A stretch of DNA of 64,000 nucleotides from Amylostereum areolatum (GCA_012932865.1 SAXG01000001.1:2655693-2719692); one strand, 5' to 3'; shown: positions 8,427 through 21,446, numbered from the stretch's first letter. Numbers and translations are program-made. The notes: generated from the letters alone by a model not told the origin.

Positions 8427-10323
8427 TCACGCCCGACGGCGCGCGGCCGCGGGCCCTCGCAGAATGCGGGCGATGTCGGAAGTGTTGGTGTTCGAGGCAG
8501 GGGCGGCGGCACCGATGCTAGCGGAGGTCAAGGGAGCCTTGGAGGAGATGGATGGGCGGGGCATCATGGACGGCGTGGCGGCAGCTGCAGGGGCACCGAA
8601 ACGGAATGGTGGGCGCAAGCCGGACGGCTTGGCCGTCGACATCGAAGGCCTGGAGCTGGCGGAGATCGTCGAGGCGCGACGCAAGGCAGTCGAACCTGAG
8701 GTGGCCGACGCCGGGCGGGTGCCGCTGGTAGCACCTGTCTTCAAGGCGGAGATCCTGGACGTGGGGCGGGACGACAAGGGTGCCACTGTGGGAGCGGGGG
8801 TACTCGTGGGAGCTCGGAGGACCGGTCGCGACGGGGGAAGGGCGGTGGGGCGTGACGCCAAGGTCGCGCCAACAGGCGGACGCTGGACGCCAACGATGGT
8901 GGTCCTGGCGCGTTGAAGTGGAGAAGGTCTAGGAGCGCCCTTGGGGACCGGCGGTTGAGAGTCCGTGGTGGAGATGGAGGTATTGGAGGAAGGTGCAGCC
9001 GCCGAACCGTTGCTGCTTGAGGTGGAGCTCGAGTCTGTGCGGTCGTGACCGCTGGTCTTCTTCACGACGCGTAAGGCGGAGACACTGGGAGCAGAGTAGC
9101 CACTCATGGGAGGAGGGTGCGAGATGGGTGCGAGGGAAGCCCGTCCTCGGTGGCGAGCGTTCGCGTCCGCCGCGCTGGAATGGGTAGCCGCCTGCCTCGT
9201 GAACAAGGACGTCTTCTGGGGCGCCGGAGGGGCTAGGAGAGCCAAGTTAGTTCGAGTGGTTTATTCGTATCAAACGAAAGCGAATACCAGGGTCGGAAGG
9301 CGCGCGAGAACGACCGCAGGCAGGCGTCATCGGCGGTGGCATCTCCGGCTCTGGCTCTGGCGTGGCCTCGTCTTGCATTTCGTTGTCCTCTCCAAGGCGG
9401 ACGTCTCGCAGCCTTTCCACCAACGAATCCTCCATGTCGACATCGCAGTCGCTCTCCACGTCCGCGAGACCGCCCTTGTCGCTCTCGTAACCGAAGCTCC
9501 TTCGCTTGCCGGACCTTGCCGGACCCAAACGAGGAGTCATGGCTGGGACGCTGTCCGGCTTCATCTCCATGTCGATGTCCTCCATGGACCCCTCAATCCC
9601 GAGGAACGAGATCTTGTCGTTCAGCAGGTCGAATGACGTCTCCCGGAGGTGCATGCTGAACGAGCTCTGCAGGTCGACGGAGACGGGGCGAGCGCAAAGA
9701 CTCGTGCTCGTCTGGCGACGTTTGGGCGATGGAGATCCCGGTGGAGGGGGGAGAATGGAAATGAGAGGAGGGGAGGGAGGGGGGGAGGAGGGGATGCCGT
9801 TGATGGAGTTGATGACCGATGCGAGCGGAGAGCAGGCGGGCGCAGCCGTGGGCCTGACGGATGACATAGGGGTCTTGGAAAGTACGAAGGCGGGCGGCGG
9901 GTTCTTGAGAGCCACAGGGGTGTGCTCGTCGTCCAGCGCGATATCGGCCAACACGCGTCGCCGAGGGGTGATCGGGGCTGTGGCGGACGAGGACGGCCTC
10001 ACGTTCTCCGAGTTCTCGTTCTCCATGTCCTCGTCCGCGCTCGCCATCCCGTCCGTGTCCGCGTCCGTGTCCTCGTCCATGGAGATGTCAAAGTCGATGA
10101 GGTTGCCCTTCGGCAGCGGTGCGGGGAGGGTCTTGTGGCGAGTGTACGTCCGGTTGAAGAATTTGGTGAGGGTGATGGGGCTGTCCCCTAAGCTCGAGCG
10201 GCGCGCTGGCTGGCTATTTTCCTTGTCGGAGGAGCTCGGCTCGGGCGAAGAGACGTCGCGAACTTCGGCACCCGTCGCGAGAGGATCGAACATGGAGAGC
10301 AAACTGTCGCGTGGGCGTGTCAT
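8427..10323 (-). CDS. Uncharacterised disordered protein
   Basis: Two frames join across a 55-base intron (9287-9233) with donor GTATTC, branch-like CTAAC and acceptor TAG; the join keeps frame (PSDP then APPAPQK). The start shown is the first in-frame ATG (10323, MTRPRDSLLSMFDP), giving about 610 residues. Open frame with plausible content continues upstream to about 10400, so a further 5' exon is likely. The protein is Ser/Pro/Asp-rich with acidic clusters (SMDEDTDADTDG, ESDCDVDMED), a short conserved-looking LTKFFNRTYTRHKTLP block and a basic Arg-rich C-terminus. No domain was recognised; composition suggests a regulatory or nuclear protein, as inference only. Confidence 0.65.
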
Positions 10324-10599
10324 GGCCGGTCGTGAAGAGATATTGGGATAAAAATTGTCGATATCTGTGGGAGGATTTCCCTCGTACTCGCGAGGAAATT
10401 GAGCAAAGGGAGACCGGGAAAGGCGAGCTGGGCGAAGGGGACGACGTCGGACGACGGGAGAAAGCAACAGGACGTGACGAACCCTTTCTCGGTGACCATT
10501 GTGACAACCATCATGTGATCGTGACTCGACGCGCCCCGGACGCCGGGAAATTCGCGACGCGTCATCCGACTCATCGTCGTTCACGTTCACACTTGACCT

Positions 10600-12081
10600 C
10601 CACCATCCAACTCCTCAAAATTTCGATTGGCTTGGACAGATCTCATGGAATCTGAAGGGTTTATGTAAATTAAATAATATGGTGCGTATATCATACACAC
10701 AATGCATCCAACGCTAACCTTCTAAGTCAATTCTAAGTCCTAGTAATAGTGCACCCCGGCTAGCTGCTGCCAGCATCGCTAGAATATGTGCGCGGGCAAC
10801 ATGGTTTCTTGTTGTTAATGGTATAGTAAGTACTGAATGTGGAACAATCACTGAGTAATTTGGTGCTATGTCTTTCCAGCTTCGTCGGTCTCGCCGTTTT
10901 GCATAAACGCTCCATGAATCTCTAGCGATTTCCTCAACGTTCCCAGGGATATTATCCTCCGCGGAGATGTGTAAGTGGTCCAGGTAATGTTACCTTCGGC
11001 TCACACACTCCATTGGACCCAGCCTCCGGACGCCAATGTGGACTCCCACCCACACAGGCACCAAGGACTCCCTCTTCCGCTGACCTCTTTCACTTACATT
11101 CTGGATCATGTTCCATCGAATGTACGCGCATAGTTTTCTCCGACTCTCACTCGCACATGTTTTATCGGACCGATTCCTCTTCTTGATTCGCATGACGCCA
11201 TGGGCATGCATTCCCCACACAGCATCATCATGGCACTTGGTGGCGCCCGAGGTAATCTTGCTCGTTCAGTGGGGAAATGATCACCCAGTATCGGCCACTT
11301 ACTCATCTCCTGTATATATCCAGTCGACTGTTTTTCTTTTCCGTCAGCTATCTGGCAGGCGGACGACCGACTTGCCAACCCACGGTCATTCAATTGTCGG
11401 GCGACGCTCAAATTCTACCTCCGGTACGGTGGAATAATACTCGAACTTAACTCTGTCTTTGATTCCCGTCAGTGTCATGCCCCACACGTCGTCTCCCAAT
11501 GAATTTCTCACCAAGCAGTGCAAGGCGTTTTCGGTATACGCAAGGCCTTAGATGCGAAACGCCGTCCCCCCGCAATGTCTCGGGGTCGGACATTTCTGTA
11601 TAGTACAGTACTCCGGATCATGAAACTGTACATTTGAATGGATCAGCAGACGCTCCCGTCAAAAGCTTGTCTGCCTCGAAAAGTGTACACGGCAGCAGGA
11701 TGCAATTGAGCTGGGGGATCACGAGTCTCTTGAGGCGGCTGCGTGTGCGCAGAAACCATGGGCCGGAAATTGGCGACAAAAAGTGCTAGATAATCAGAAT
11801 ACAACAAGCCCTTTTTGCCGGTTGAAAGCCTCCACCTTGTCCGACGTCCACGTCTCCGACTCCCGAAAGCTGAACCCTCCGCCTGGAACCTCGTCGTCTT
11901 TTTGTCTTCCTCCGTTTGCGAGATTGCCAGCCGGGCGTTAGCATTAGGAGCACCGGACCGTGGAAGTCGGTCGCACAGGCCTGTGTTCCATATAGCTTCC
12001 CCCCTCTCTATGTCCCATTCCCCCAACCGCTCTTGATCCCGTCACACCGCCCACCGAGCCCGCAGAGTCTGCTATTCTCCA
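10600..12081. other. Intergenic, no supported gene
   Basis: About 1.5 kb between the divergent flanks of the minus-strand unknown gene and the plus-strand WD40 gene. Several 70-130 codon frames exist on both strands, but none has coding-like composition or coherent splice sites. It presumably holds both promoters. Confidence 0.45.
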
Positions 12082-14076
12082 ATGACCGTCGCTGGAAGCC
12101 TGCTCTCGTCCGAGCCGACGAGCATCGTTCGTCAGCCGGTCACCGTCGGTCACATGTACGTCGTCGTCCCCCCCCCCTGCGCGCTGCCACACGCCCTCAT
12201 CCGATACACACAGACAGCTCAGAGACTTGGTCATCTGTCCAGAGGAGAGAGGGGTCGTCAACTATGTCCACGATCTCTCCATCATGGAGAGGGACCTCCT
12301 TGATCCCACCGCCGTGCGTGTTATTGACATCTCCATCGTGCTCGTGTGCTGACCCATCTCTCGTTCTCGCAGGACGAAACACCCCTCGTCACCCTCGGCT
12401 TCACCCCCAATACCATCGCTTCCCTCCAAATTCCCGACTCCAATGAACGATTACTCGCGGCGGGCGGCCAGGACGCGGAGCTCCACCTCTCCATCCACAC
12501 CAGACGTGGCGCCCCCACGCGTCGCGACCTGTCCGACGGCATCCCCCCACGCTCCGACGACCGTGCCCGCACGCGCAGGCTCTGGCAATACGACGGCATG
12601 CTCTCCGGCTCCATCAACAACTCGGTCCTTCTGTCTTCCCTCAGCCTCACCCGCTCTCACGAAAGTAGCGCCGAGCCGCGCGTCGCGGTCAGCAACAACG
12701 ACTGTACCATCAAATTCTTCGATGTGAACGTCCGGGGATCCAAGGGCGTCGACGGGCCTCCGAAGCGGATCTCGGAAGTGGGGATGTTGCGGCTGGACGT
12801 CCCCGTGAACCACTGTGCGTGTTCCGTCGTCTCGCCGTCCTCCTATCTCGAACTCAGTGGTTTTATTCGCAGCATCCATCTCCCCCGACGGTCGAACTCT
12901 GCTATCGGTCGGCGATTCTCCCCACATCTACCTGCACGCCCTCACCGGCGGCGCGCGCATCACCTTCACCTGCCTGGACAAGCTCACGCTCCCCCCTTTC
13001 GACCAATTCTGCGCCCCGTCCTACTCCAACGCCGTCCCCGCCTCCTTTTCCACCGCCTTCTCCTCCTGCGGCACCAAGTTCGCCGTGGCCTCTCAGGAGG
13101 GCATGGTCGCCGTCTGGGACGTCCGCAGCACGAAACCGCTCAAGGTCTTCCAGACAGACCGCGCGCGCGCGCCTGCCGGCCGACATACCGACTGGTACGA
13201 GGACTCGTGGGACTGGACAAGGCCGGGGAACATCGCGCCAGGCTGGGGCGTGCGGAACGTCAAGTTCAGTCCAGCGGGGCACGGCGGACGGGAGATCATG
13301 ACATTTACCGAGGTGTGTCGAGGCCCTCCGCCCTCCGCCCGTCCGCTCGACCACTGACTTTTTTTTCTTCCACATATGCACAGCACACGTCGCTCCTGCA
13401 CGTCATCGACGCCACCACGTTCGAGCGAGAAGAGATCGTCCGCGTGCCGTGTCTCGTCGCCGATCGGGCTTCTCCCACTTCGACGCCGACGTCGCCGGCC
13501 CTGCCTCCCCCCACCGCATCTCCGTCCCTCACTAGCTCCCCCTCCGAGATCTGGACCTCCCAGCTCCCGCGCCCCGCCCCCTTATCCCAGCTCCGCGCCA
13601 CCGCCGCCGCCGCCGCCGCCCGCGACCGCCCCCTCTCCCAAGCACGCGCGAGCCACCTCCGCCGCGCCCGCCCGCGCAGCGCGCCCCTCGATCCCGACGA
13701 CGAGGCCCCGTCCGGGCCGCAGGAACGCGTCCGTCGCACGCTGGGGTGGTACGCCGCGCGGGCGGACGAGCGGGAGGAGGACGCCGCCGCTGCGGCCGCC
13801 GCCGCGGAGACGATGGACGTCGACGAGCTCGAATCCGACTGCGTCGTCACGCGCGCGCCCTCGCCCGTGCCCTCGCCCTGGCGCCGCCAGACGGCGGCGC
13901 CGACGCGGGCGGCGGAGGGCCCGCTCACGATGGCGACGCCGCCGCATCTGGACCTCGCCGGGACGTGCTTCGACCCGCGGGGCACGCACGTGTACGTCGC
14001 GTCGACGGCGGGGATCGTCGAGTGGCGCGTGCGGGGCTCCGAGAAGCAGTGGTGGCACCAGTCGGCGTGGGTATGA
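12082..14076 (+). CDS. WD40-repeat protein with DUF2415-type region
   Basis: Five exons fit in phase: 12082-12155, 12214-12313, 12373-12814, 12873-13312 and 13384-14076, coding 582 residues. WD-like units are visible, for example SISPDGRTLLSVGD, KFAVASQEGMVAVWDVRS and GTCFDPRGTHVYVAS. The exon 4/5 join recreates VKFSPAGHGGREIMTFTEHT, followed by SLLHVIDATTF, the short block named DUF2415 in fungal WD40 proteins. A long Ala/Pro/Arg-rich insert (residues about 400-520) lies before the last repeat. WD40 propellers act as binding scaffolds; the specific partner is unknown. All introns are 57-71 bases. The gene ends tail to tail with the next minus-strand gene. Confidence 0.85.
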
Positions 14077-14788
14077 CGCTCGTTGTTCGCGTCGGTGTTT
14101 GGGGCGGGCGTTGGAAGCTGCGGCGGCGAGAGCTGTGCGTACGCTGCTTCCATGTTCCGTGCTCCTCCTATGCTTCATCATGCGTTTCGTGTCTTCGACT
14201 GCATCATCCCCTCCGTCCCCTCTTCTTCCTCTTCTACTTATTGACGTCCTCTCTCCCCACCTGCTTCACCACATAACTCCCCCTCGATCGGTAACGTATC
14301 CGCAGTCGGCTTGCGAAAGGTAAATCTGTACTCCATAGTGTTTTTCTCTCCCATCCGTGTGTTGTTTCGCGTGTGTTTTTGCCCCCTCCCCTCATGGCTA
14401 CCACCCCCCTCCATTGGCAATATGTACTTCTAGGCTTTTCTTATCACGACATTCACGACCCACGAGTATGTAATGTAGGACGTTGCTTTTGATCGATGAT
14501 GCCTCTAATCATGCTACATCTGAAGCTTGCTATTGGCGATTTCAGCGTTGCCTCGGTCGTGTGCAAGACTGCAAGCTGCATAAATAAACACAAAATGCTA
14601 AGTACCGAAAACGATATGTACTCCAACCCTAAACTCGACGGCCTGAAAAGTCCTGAGTGCGTGCCCGAACGCTCGAGCACCTCTCTTCATGTCGAAATAA
14701 TGATAACCAGATAACGATACGAAAAACGACCCTTCCTCCGGAGTAGTCACAAGCGGGCCAAGCCCAACCTAGCGCGCCGTCGCCCCGT
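14077..14788. other. Convergent intergenic region
   Basis: About 700 bases between two convergent stop codons, AT-richer than its neighbours and without a coherent coding frame. It should hold both 3' ends. Confidence 0.5.
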
Positions 14789-16165
14789 TCATTTCAACGC
14801 GCCGTACATCCTGCGCACCTTCGCAGGCCTGTGGATCGACTGGGACGTCGACGCGCCCGACGGCGCCGACGCGTCGTCCTGCCCCTGCGCGCCCTCCTGA
14901 TCGGGTTCGGCGTCGTACGCGTCGCGCATGCGTTTGGTCCCCCGCGACACGGCGGAGGACAGGAAAGCGGGCGGTACGCCCGGCGCGAGCGGCCAACTTG
15001 GGCTCGACGACGCCTGCTGCTGCTCCTCCACGCCCGTCTCGCGCGCACGTTCTTTGCCCTTCGACGACGACGCGCGCGCCGTCTCCGCCGCCGCCTCCCC
15101 AAGCGCGCCCGCCCCGGGAAACGTGCCCGGCATCCGCCGCCGCCGCTCGCCCTCCCCCCCGCATCCTCCTTCGCCGTCCGCGAGCGCGGAGACGGACACG
15201 AGGGCGTCGACGCACTCCCGCGCGAGCCACGCCGCGATCTGGCGCAGGTTTCCGCAGGTCGTGCGCGCGGTAGCGGGAGAAGAGGAAGAGGAAGAGGGGC
15301 GGGAGAGAGGGCTGAGGCGCGCGCGACGCGCGGCGCGGGCGGCGTGGCGGTGGCGGCGGTGGTCGGATTCGAGGAGGCGTAGGGGGAGGGGGGTGGAGTC
15401 GTAGAGAGAGGAGTCGGGGTCGGAGTCGGAGTCGGGGTGCGGCTGGGGCGCGTCGTTGGGGTTCTGCGCGACGTCGGTGGCGGGCAGGGAGGAAGGGTAG
15501 GTTGGGATGGGGGGCAAGTCGGAGAGGAGGGGGTCGAGTTCGGGGAAGTGGAGGCCGAAGGCGTCGGAAAAGGCTTGCATGGGGTCGGGATCGGGATCGG
15601 GGTCCGAGAGGGGGGCGGGGACGGAGAAGAAGGGGAAGGGAAGGGGCGGGAGGTAGATGACGATCGGCGTGGCGATGTGGATGGGAGCGGGCGTGTGTGG
15701 CGGGGAGGGGAGGAGGGCGGGGAGGGGTGTGGCGGGGGGTGTGGCGGGCAAGGGCGGTGTGGCGGGCGCGTCGGGCGGGTAATCGATGTCGGCGTCCAAC
15801 AGGCCGCCGTCGGGGTAAACCGCGTCGAAAAAGTGCAGCTGCGCCTCTTCACCGTCGCCCTCGTCCTCGAACGATGCGAACGAGGCTGTCTCCCCCGCGT
15901 TCGTGTACGTCGACACCGCGTCTTCGGTGTCCGAATCGAGGATCTCGTCCGAGTACTCGTCTTCGTCGTCCGACGGTGGCGCCGGGTTGCCTCCCGCGAC
16001 CGCGGCCTGGATGGCGATGTCCCAGTACTCCGCGTCGGTCAACACGGGTGGGGGGAGAGGGTGCAGGGGGGTGCAGGGGGCGCCGCTGTCGGAGACGTCC
16101 AGGCGTTGGGCCTCGAAAAGGCCGAACCATTGCCTCGTATCCTGAGACGCGTGCGGAGGGGCCAT
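14789..16165 (-). CDS. Uncharacterised acidic/proline-rich protein
   Basis: A single exon of 458 residues starts at the ATG at 16165 (MAPPHASQDTRQWFGLFEAQ). A longer in-frame start exists, but its extension looks like untranslated sequence. The N-terminal 60 residues are the most ordered part. Next come an acidic stretch (SDDEDEYSDEILDSDTED), long Pro/Thr-rich and Asp-Pro repeats, and a predicted helix (LRQIAAWLARECVDALVSVS) around residue 320. The C-terminus is basic (RPAKVRRMYGALK) and could be a nuclear signal. No family was recognised. Other frames here are GC-rich shadows. Confidence 0.65.
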   Translation of the reverse strand: MAPPHASQDTRQWFGLFEAQRLDVSDSGAPCTPLHPLPPPVLTDAEYWDIAIQAAVAGGNPAPPSDDEDEYSDEILDSDTEDAVSTYTNAGETASFASFEDEGDGEEAQLHFFDAVYPDGGLLDADIDYPPDAPATPPLPATPPATPLPALLPSPPHTPAPIHIATPIVIYLPPLPFPFFSVPAPLSDPDPDPDPMQAFSDAFGLHFPELDPLLSDLPPIPTYPSSLPATDVAQNPNDAPQPHPDSDSDPDSSLYDSTPLPLRLLESDHRRHRHAARAARRARLSPLSRPSSSSSSPATARTTCGNLRQIAAWLARECVDALVSVSALADGEGGCGGEGERRRRMPGTFPGAGALGEAAAETARASSSKGKERARETGVEEQQQASSSPSWPLAPGVPPAFLSSAVSRGTKRMRDAYDAEPDQEGAQGQDDASAPSGASTSQSIHRPAKVRRMYGALK

Positions 16166-17329
16166 ATTGTGGGGTGTGTGCGTGGTATGCGATCGGAGGG
16201 AGGGTAGGTAGAGGTGGAATGTCGATGCGTGCACGGTTAAAAACAAGGCAGCCGGCGAACCCGAGGAGAACAAATAGCTGGGGACGCGCGCGGACACGAA
16301 TGCGGGGCGGTGCTCCTGGCTCGAGGGCTGAGGAAAGCATCCTTATAAGCCCGCAGGACAAGGCGAGGCGAGCCATGGATTCGGAATACGTCCTGGCCGT
16401 GCTCGAGAGAACGAGTTGGCCACCGCCTCCACCACCCCACGCCCCGAGCGCACGCGTCCCCCTCGTGATCCCTCGTTCCCCTGATGGGCTCTGCGCTCGT
16501 GTGCGGTCAGTGCACCGCCAGGCGCGGGGAGACGCCGTTGCCACCTGCTGCAGCGCGCGCGCGCGTGCGTCAGCTGCCGGCAGCACTGAGCAGGAGAGCT
16601 GGTCGAACTGGACTCGGAGGGTTTGCCACCCATATCGCCGTCTTTGGAAGCTGGCGTCCGTGACACCGTCTTGCCACAGGGGCGGCGATCCAGAGATCGG
16701 ATATGCCGGGAGGATGGGGCATGAGGAAGGTTACAGAACGGAAGGGGGTAAGTAACCGTCACTGGACGAGAAGGAGAACGGACGGTGGGAAAAAGCGAGA
16801 AGTTGACGACCGTGGTAAGTAAGTACTGTACTTGACTCTTCAGGTTGGGAGGTCCAACTCAGGGTAAGTACTCAAACGGTAGAGTCTCTCGTAGCCAGAC
16901 ATCACACAGAAGATAGTCGTTTAGCCATCACTTGATGTTGATAAAAAAAAGAAGGCGAAGGAGGGTGAGGCCGGCGAGGGACGATAGAGCTTGGACTCTG
17001 GAGGCCGGCGCCAAGTTCCGAGATGCGTCCTAGCAGCTTGCCGCGAAACCTTGCAGTCTCGCTGGTCAAAATATTCAATGTACGTGGCCAAGAAGCGTGC
17101 TTGCGTTCGCGAATGAATCCACCCAGGCAAGAAAGCAACTCCCCCCCTGTCCCCTCTCCTGCATACAAGAAAAAACCCATTCAATGCATTATAATACACG
17201 GAGCATCCGCACACACACGTATATCAAGTATCATACCGTAAGCACGCGATTCGTCCACCCGTGCGCGCACGAGCCCAATCGTATCTTCCCGCCCGCAAAC
17301 TCGGGATCTCCTTCCACCCAACCGCATCC
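16166..17329. other. Intergenic, no supported gene
   Basis: About 1.1 kb between two minus-strand genes. Frames present are shadows of GC-rich sequence. Expected to contain the promoter of the 14789-16165 gene and the 3' end of the transporter. Confidence 0.45.
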
Positions 17330-20300
17330 TCACCGCCGCTCCCGCACGTAGAAGTGGAGCACGATGTAGCTCATCGCCGTGAACGACACGAAGAAGATGC
17401 CCAGGAGCGCGATGTTCGGCCACCAGAACGACTGCGCGCGCAACCCGAACGTCGACAGGATCGTCGCCGCGGGCACGTCGAGGTCGACGCCGTACTGCGT
17501 CCCGCCCGCCCCGAGTCAGCGCGAGCGAAGACATGAAGAGAGAGAAAGGGGGCGCGAACCTTGTGCTCGTTGAGCGTGAGCAATTGGAGCTCGTTCACGG
17601 CGAGCGCCTCGAACGCAGCATGGAAGAAGGAGATGGTGTGCAGCCACTGCAGCCACGGCGCGACCTTCGACCGGTTGATCAACAGGCCCGTGAACAGCAA
17701 GCTACGCCTCGCGCGTCAGCCAACCCCGTACACAGAAAAAAAAATCGAAGGGACGCGTACTTGAAAAGCATGACGAGGGTCCCGATGAGGCTCGCGACGC
17801 TCGTGCTCTCGCACGCGATCGAGATGAGCAGGATCACGCTCGCCGTGGTCAGGTTGAAGAGCACGAGTGTGAGCATGAATTTCCAGAAGGCGGGCACGCT
17901 TGGGATGAGGCCGACGAGCCCGTACACGATCCCGCCGAAGAGCATCGGTGGGACGACGCGCAAAGGGAGGATGTCGAACAGGACCTGGAAGAAAAATGCC
18001 CTGTTAGTAGAGGGCTGGTGGAGCAGAGCTAGGGTATGTTTACCTTGGAGGCGAAGTACGTGAACGAAGAATAGTATCCGTTCGATCTGTCCCAGAGATA
18101 TGTTAGGGCTTGTCCGATCTCAAGGGTCAATCCTGCACGCACCGCTCGCGCATGAACAGGATCCGCTCGTTCGCAAACAGTCCAAGGCTGGACAGGCAGG
18201 AGAACCCAAACAAGGCCAGAGTGAAGAAGAACACGCCTGCGCACATGGTCAGTCACATCCTAAACAAAATCACCAGTAGACGTGACCCACCCAATCTGTT
18301 TTGGAATCCTCCGATATCGTTCGAGACATTGTGATAGAACAACCCACACAGCACTGCCAGGCCGTCAGTCACCATCGAACCCAAGCTACCCAACCGAAAG
18401 CACACTCACAAGCCAGAGCAATCGACGCCAGGTAATGGGATGCCAACAACGCGGGGTCGCGGTACAGGTTCTTGAACGCCCTGCCGCTCAATATCTTGAA
18501 TTGGGTCGTCCAGCTCGCGCGCTTCCGTCCCCGCAACAATACGCTCTCCACCGCGACATCCGGGAGTTCCCCACTGCCCTGCGTGGACCCCTGTGGCCGC
18601 GCAGCCTCCGCGATCTCCGCTGCGATGTCGGCCGCGATGCCGCTCTGCGCGTACATATCCACGAGCGCGGCGAGGTGCGCGGGGAGAGGCGACGCTTCGG
18701 CGGTGTGGGAGGACAGAGACATCGCTTCGAGGAGCTGTGACGCTTTGCGCTTCACGAAGCCGTCGCCGTTGGTGGGGCGCTCTTGGAGCTCGGTCTCTTC
18801 GTCGCCTTGGGTGGATGAGTGACCATTGGAGGAATGCGCAGTGTGCGTGGTTCCGGTTAGGAGGCCGCGCTCTTCGTCTCGGAGGTTGGAATCTTCGTCT
18901 CTCGCTAGGAGGTCGGCGGGCGGGCTGCGGGCACCCCTGCGAGTGGTCGTCTCCGTGGATTGCATAGTAAGATCAACTGGATGAAGGTGGTTGATTAGCA
19001 GAAGCCATCGAAGAGTTCAATGGAAACATACTCAGGAAGTCCGCGATGTTGAATCCGGGAGGACAAGGCTGACCGATGCTTTCAAAGTACGAATGACACT
19101 TCGATAGCTCGCCGGAATACACCAGCTTGCCCTGAGCGAGGAGCACCAGCTGGTCGAACATGGCGACGATGTTGCTGCGAGGTTGGTGGATGGTGAAGAT
19201 GACCGTGCGGTTGTAGTCCCGGGCGAGGGACACCAGGCTATCCACGACATTGTAAGCATTGTAAGCGTCCAAGCCTACGATGCAAACGTTAATGGCCGTG
19301 ACCGGAGAAATGATAGGGTGATCGTACCGCTGGTTGGCTCGTCTAAGAAGAGGATCGAAGGACTTGTGACCAGCTCGCAAGCAATGGACACACGGCGTTT
19401 CTCACCACCAGAGATGGATCGGTGGCCTACAGATGATGAGGTCAACCCCCGCCCATGTGTGCTGAGATATCAACACACCTGAATCGCCTATCCTCGAATC
19501 TTTGATCCCAAGGATCCCGAGCTCGTTCATCGTCTCTAAAGTCCTGTACTTCTTCGCCTCCAAGCTCATGTCGCGAGGCAGCCGCAGGAGCGCCGAGTAC
19601 AGCACGGTCTCGTAAACCGTGAGCGTGCTCATGAGGGTGTCCTCCTGGTCGACGAACCCAACGACCTTCCTGAACAACTCGTCGCTGACCTCGCGCCCGT
19701 TTACCAGTGTCGTCCCAGTGACCATGCCACGCTTCTCCTTGCGCGCCAGAATATCGAGGAAAGTCGATTTGCCCGCGCCAGACGCGCCCATGATGGCCAT
19801 GACTTGGCCTGGACGCACGCCACCTGTGACGCCGTCGAGGATCGTACGACCGCCGAGGGAGTAGGACACGTCGGAGAAGTGCAGCGATGCCGGGACGTGG
19901 TCGGCCATGAGGCGCGCCACCTCCGTATCCGGCAGACGAATCTTCCCAACTTCACTGCTGCGAGCGCGACCCAGATACCAGAGAACTGCCGAGAGTTTTA
20001 AACATGGTACGTCCCAAATAGGATGATCACGTACGAGCAGATGAAACGATGACGAAGAGACCTGCGCCTGCCACGCTGAGCGCTACCCATCGTGTATTAT
20101 CGGGTTTGGAAGGACGCTGGGAATGTATCAGACAGGTCATCACCAAGTTTGAATGGTACATACCACGTATCCGGGAACCTGAGAGAAGTGGAGACATTCG
20201 CCACCTTCACATTGTAGAGTGATGTACTTGTCTCCGAAGATGTCGTTGATGAGCTGGTTCATCGCCGGTTCCTCGAATTTGCACCCTTGGTTCGTCTTGC

Positions 20301-21446
20301 AGCTAAAGCTGGCCGGGCCCTTGATTTCCTCCGTCAAAAAGTCGGAAATGTCTTTCGCTTGGGTTAATGTATGCTTGTCAGGAGGAACAAGATCGACGCA
20401 CCAACACTACCATCCTCGCCACAGATGAACCGTCCCGGAACACAGCTGCATTTGATGTGGTCGCAGTTGTACAGGGTCGTGTTCACGTCGTATCCAGGCT
20501 GCACCACCGTCTTGCATGTGTCGAGAGAGCAATAGAAAGATTCGACCTGTGCCGTCCAGAACTGGAAGTCGCATGTCGCGGAAGGCTTGTCGCAGCTGAA
20601 TGTGACTTGAGGCGGCCGTCCAGGCAGCATATCCACAATCTTCTGGTCTGAAGAGAGCAATCCGAAGGCGCATGAGGAGGCCATATCCCCCGAGGAATGC
20701 GGAGGTGGACTCACTCGTAACGTCACAGAACTGATGGTTGCTGAAGACAGTCTCTCCGCCTTTGTAGCACGTCATGTTTCCAACGTCGGTGTCGGGCACC
20801 TCCGGCATGCCATATAGTGGGAAATTGCGACAAGAATCGTCGGTTTTGCACACTTAAGTACGGTCAAAAGAAGAGTCGCAGGAAGAGGGCAACAGTGAAA
20901 CGTACCATTGCAGTTGATGCCTTCCCACCCATCCTTACACTCGCACTCTTTCCCTTCCTCACGAAGGTGTCGTTCTACTCCGTCCGCCAGCGAGTCGCAC
21001 TCTGGCTAGAATGTAAGCCAAGGTCGAAAAGGATCCACGAATGACGTACGAGGGGTCAAGCAGTCGATTCCTCCCCATCCCGGTGGACAGTTACATTGCC
21101 CATTGTAGTCATTACATTCGCCATATTGTCCGCATGTAAAAGCTGGAAGCATACAATTGAAGCACGGAGGACATTTGTCTGGGAGCAGGTGTCGGATGTC
21201 AGCGCTTGGGGCCTAGGATCCTAGGAGTACGTGTTGTCCGTACCTCGGGGTGCGAAGCTGTCTAGAGACTTGAAGGCACTGTATCAGCGGACATCCATGG
21301 AAAACCGACGAGTGTCTACGCACAGAAATCTGGTAGTTGGATAGTCCAACACTGCGGCTGGATGCGTTGCGAGCGCGACTGGCAGCGGAGACGATGTGGG
21401 CAGCAAGTAGAAGTCCTGCCAGAATACGGAATATTGACAGGGCCAT
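17330..21446 (-). CDS. ABCG-family transporter, ADP1-like
   Basis: This is a multi-exon gene of roughly 1,000 residues. From the ATG at 21446 it reads a signal peptide ([20 protein letters not shown]), then Cys-rich EGF-like modules ([33 protein letters not shown]) and a long Cys-rich extracellular region. Next come a membrane segment and an ABC domain with Walker A GASGAGKS (about 19790-19765), signature SGGEKRR (about 19415-19395) and Walker B LDEPTSGLDA (about 19355-19325). A Ser/Glu-rich linker leads into an ABC2 membrane domain ending [12 protein letters not shown]. This layout matches yeast Adp1: lumenal N-terminus, one ATPase domain, then six membrane spans, so it acts as a homodimeric half-size type transporter. 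The substrate is unknown. Short introns interrupt the membrane domain several times; the smallest 5' exons are approximate. Confidence 0.88.

Noticed and set aside
12346..14076. Single 576-codon open frame through the WD40 gene
   Set aside because: It reads through introns; its middle third is off-phase and non-protein-like. The five-exon model restores WD repeats.
14794..15852. 352-codon Arg/Pro/Ser frame inside the 14789-16165 gene
   Set aside because: A second-phase shadow of repetitive GC-rich coding sequence.
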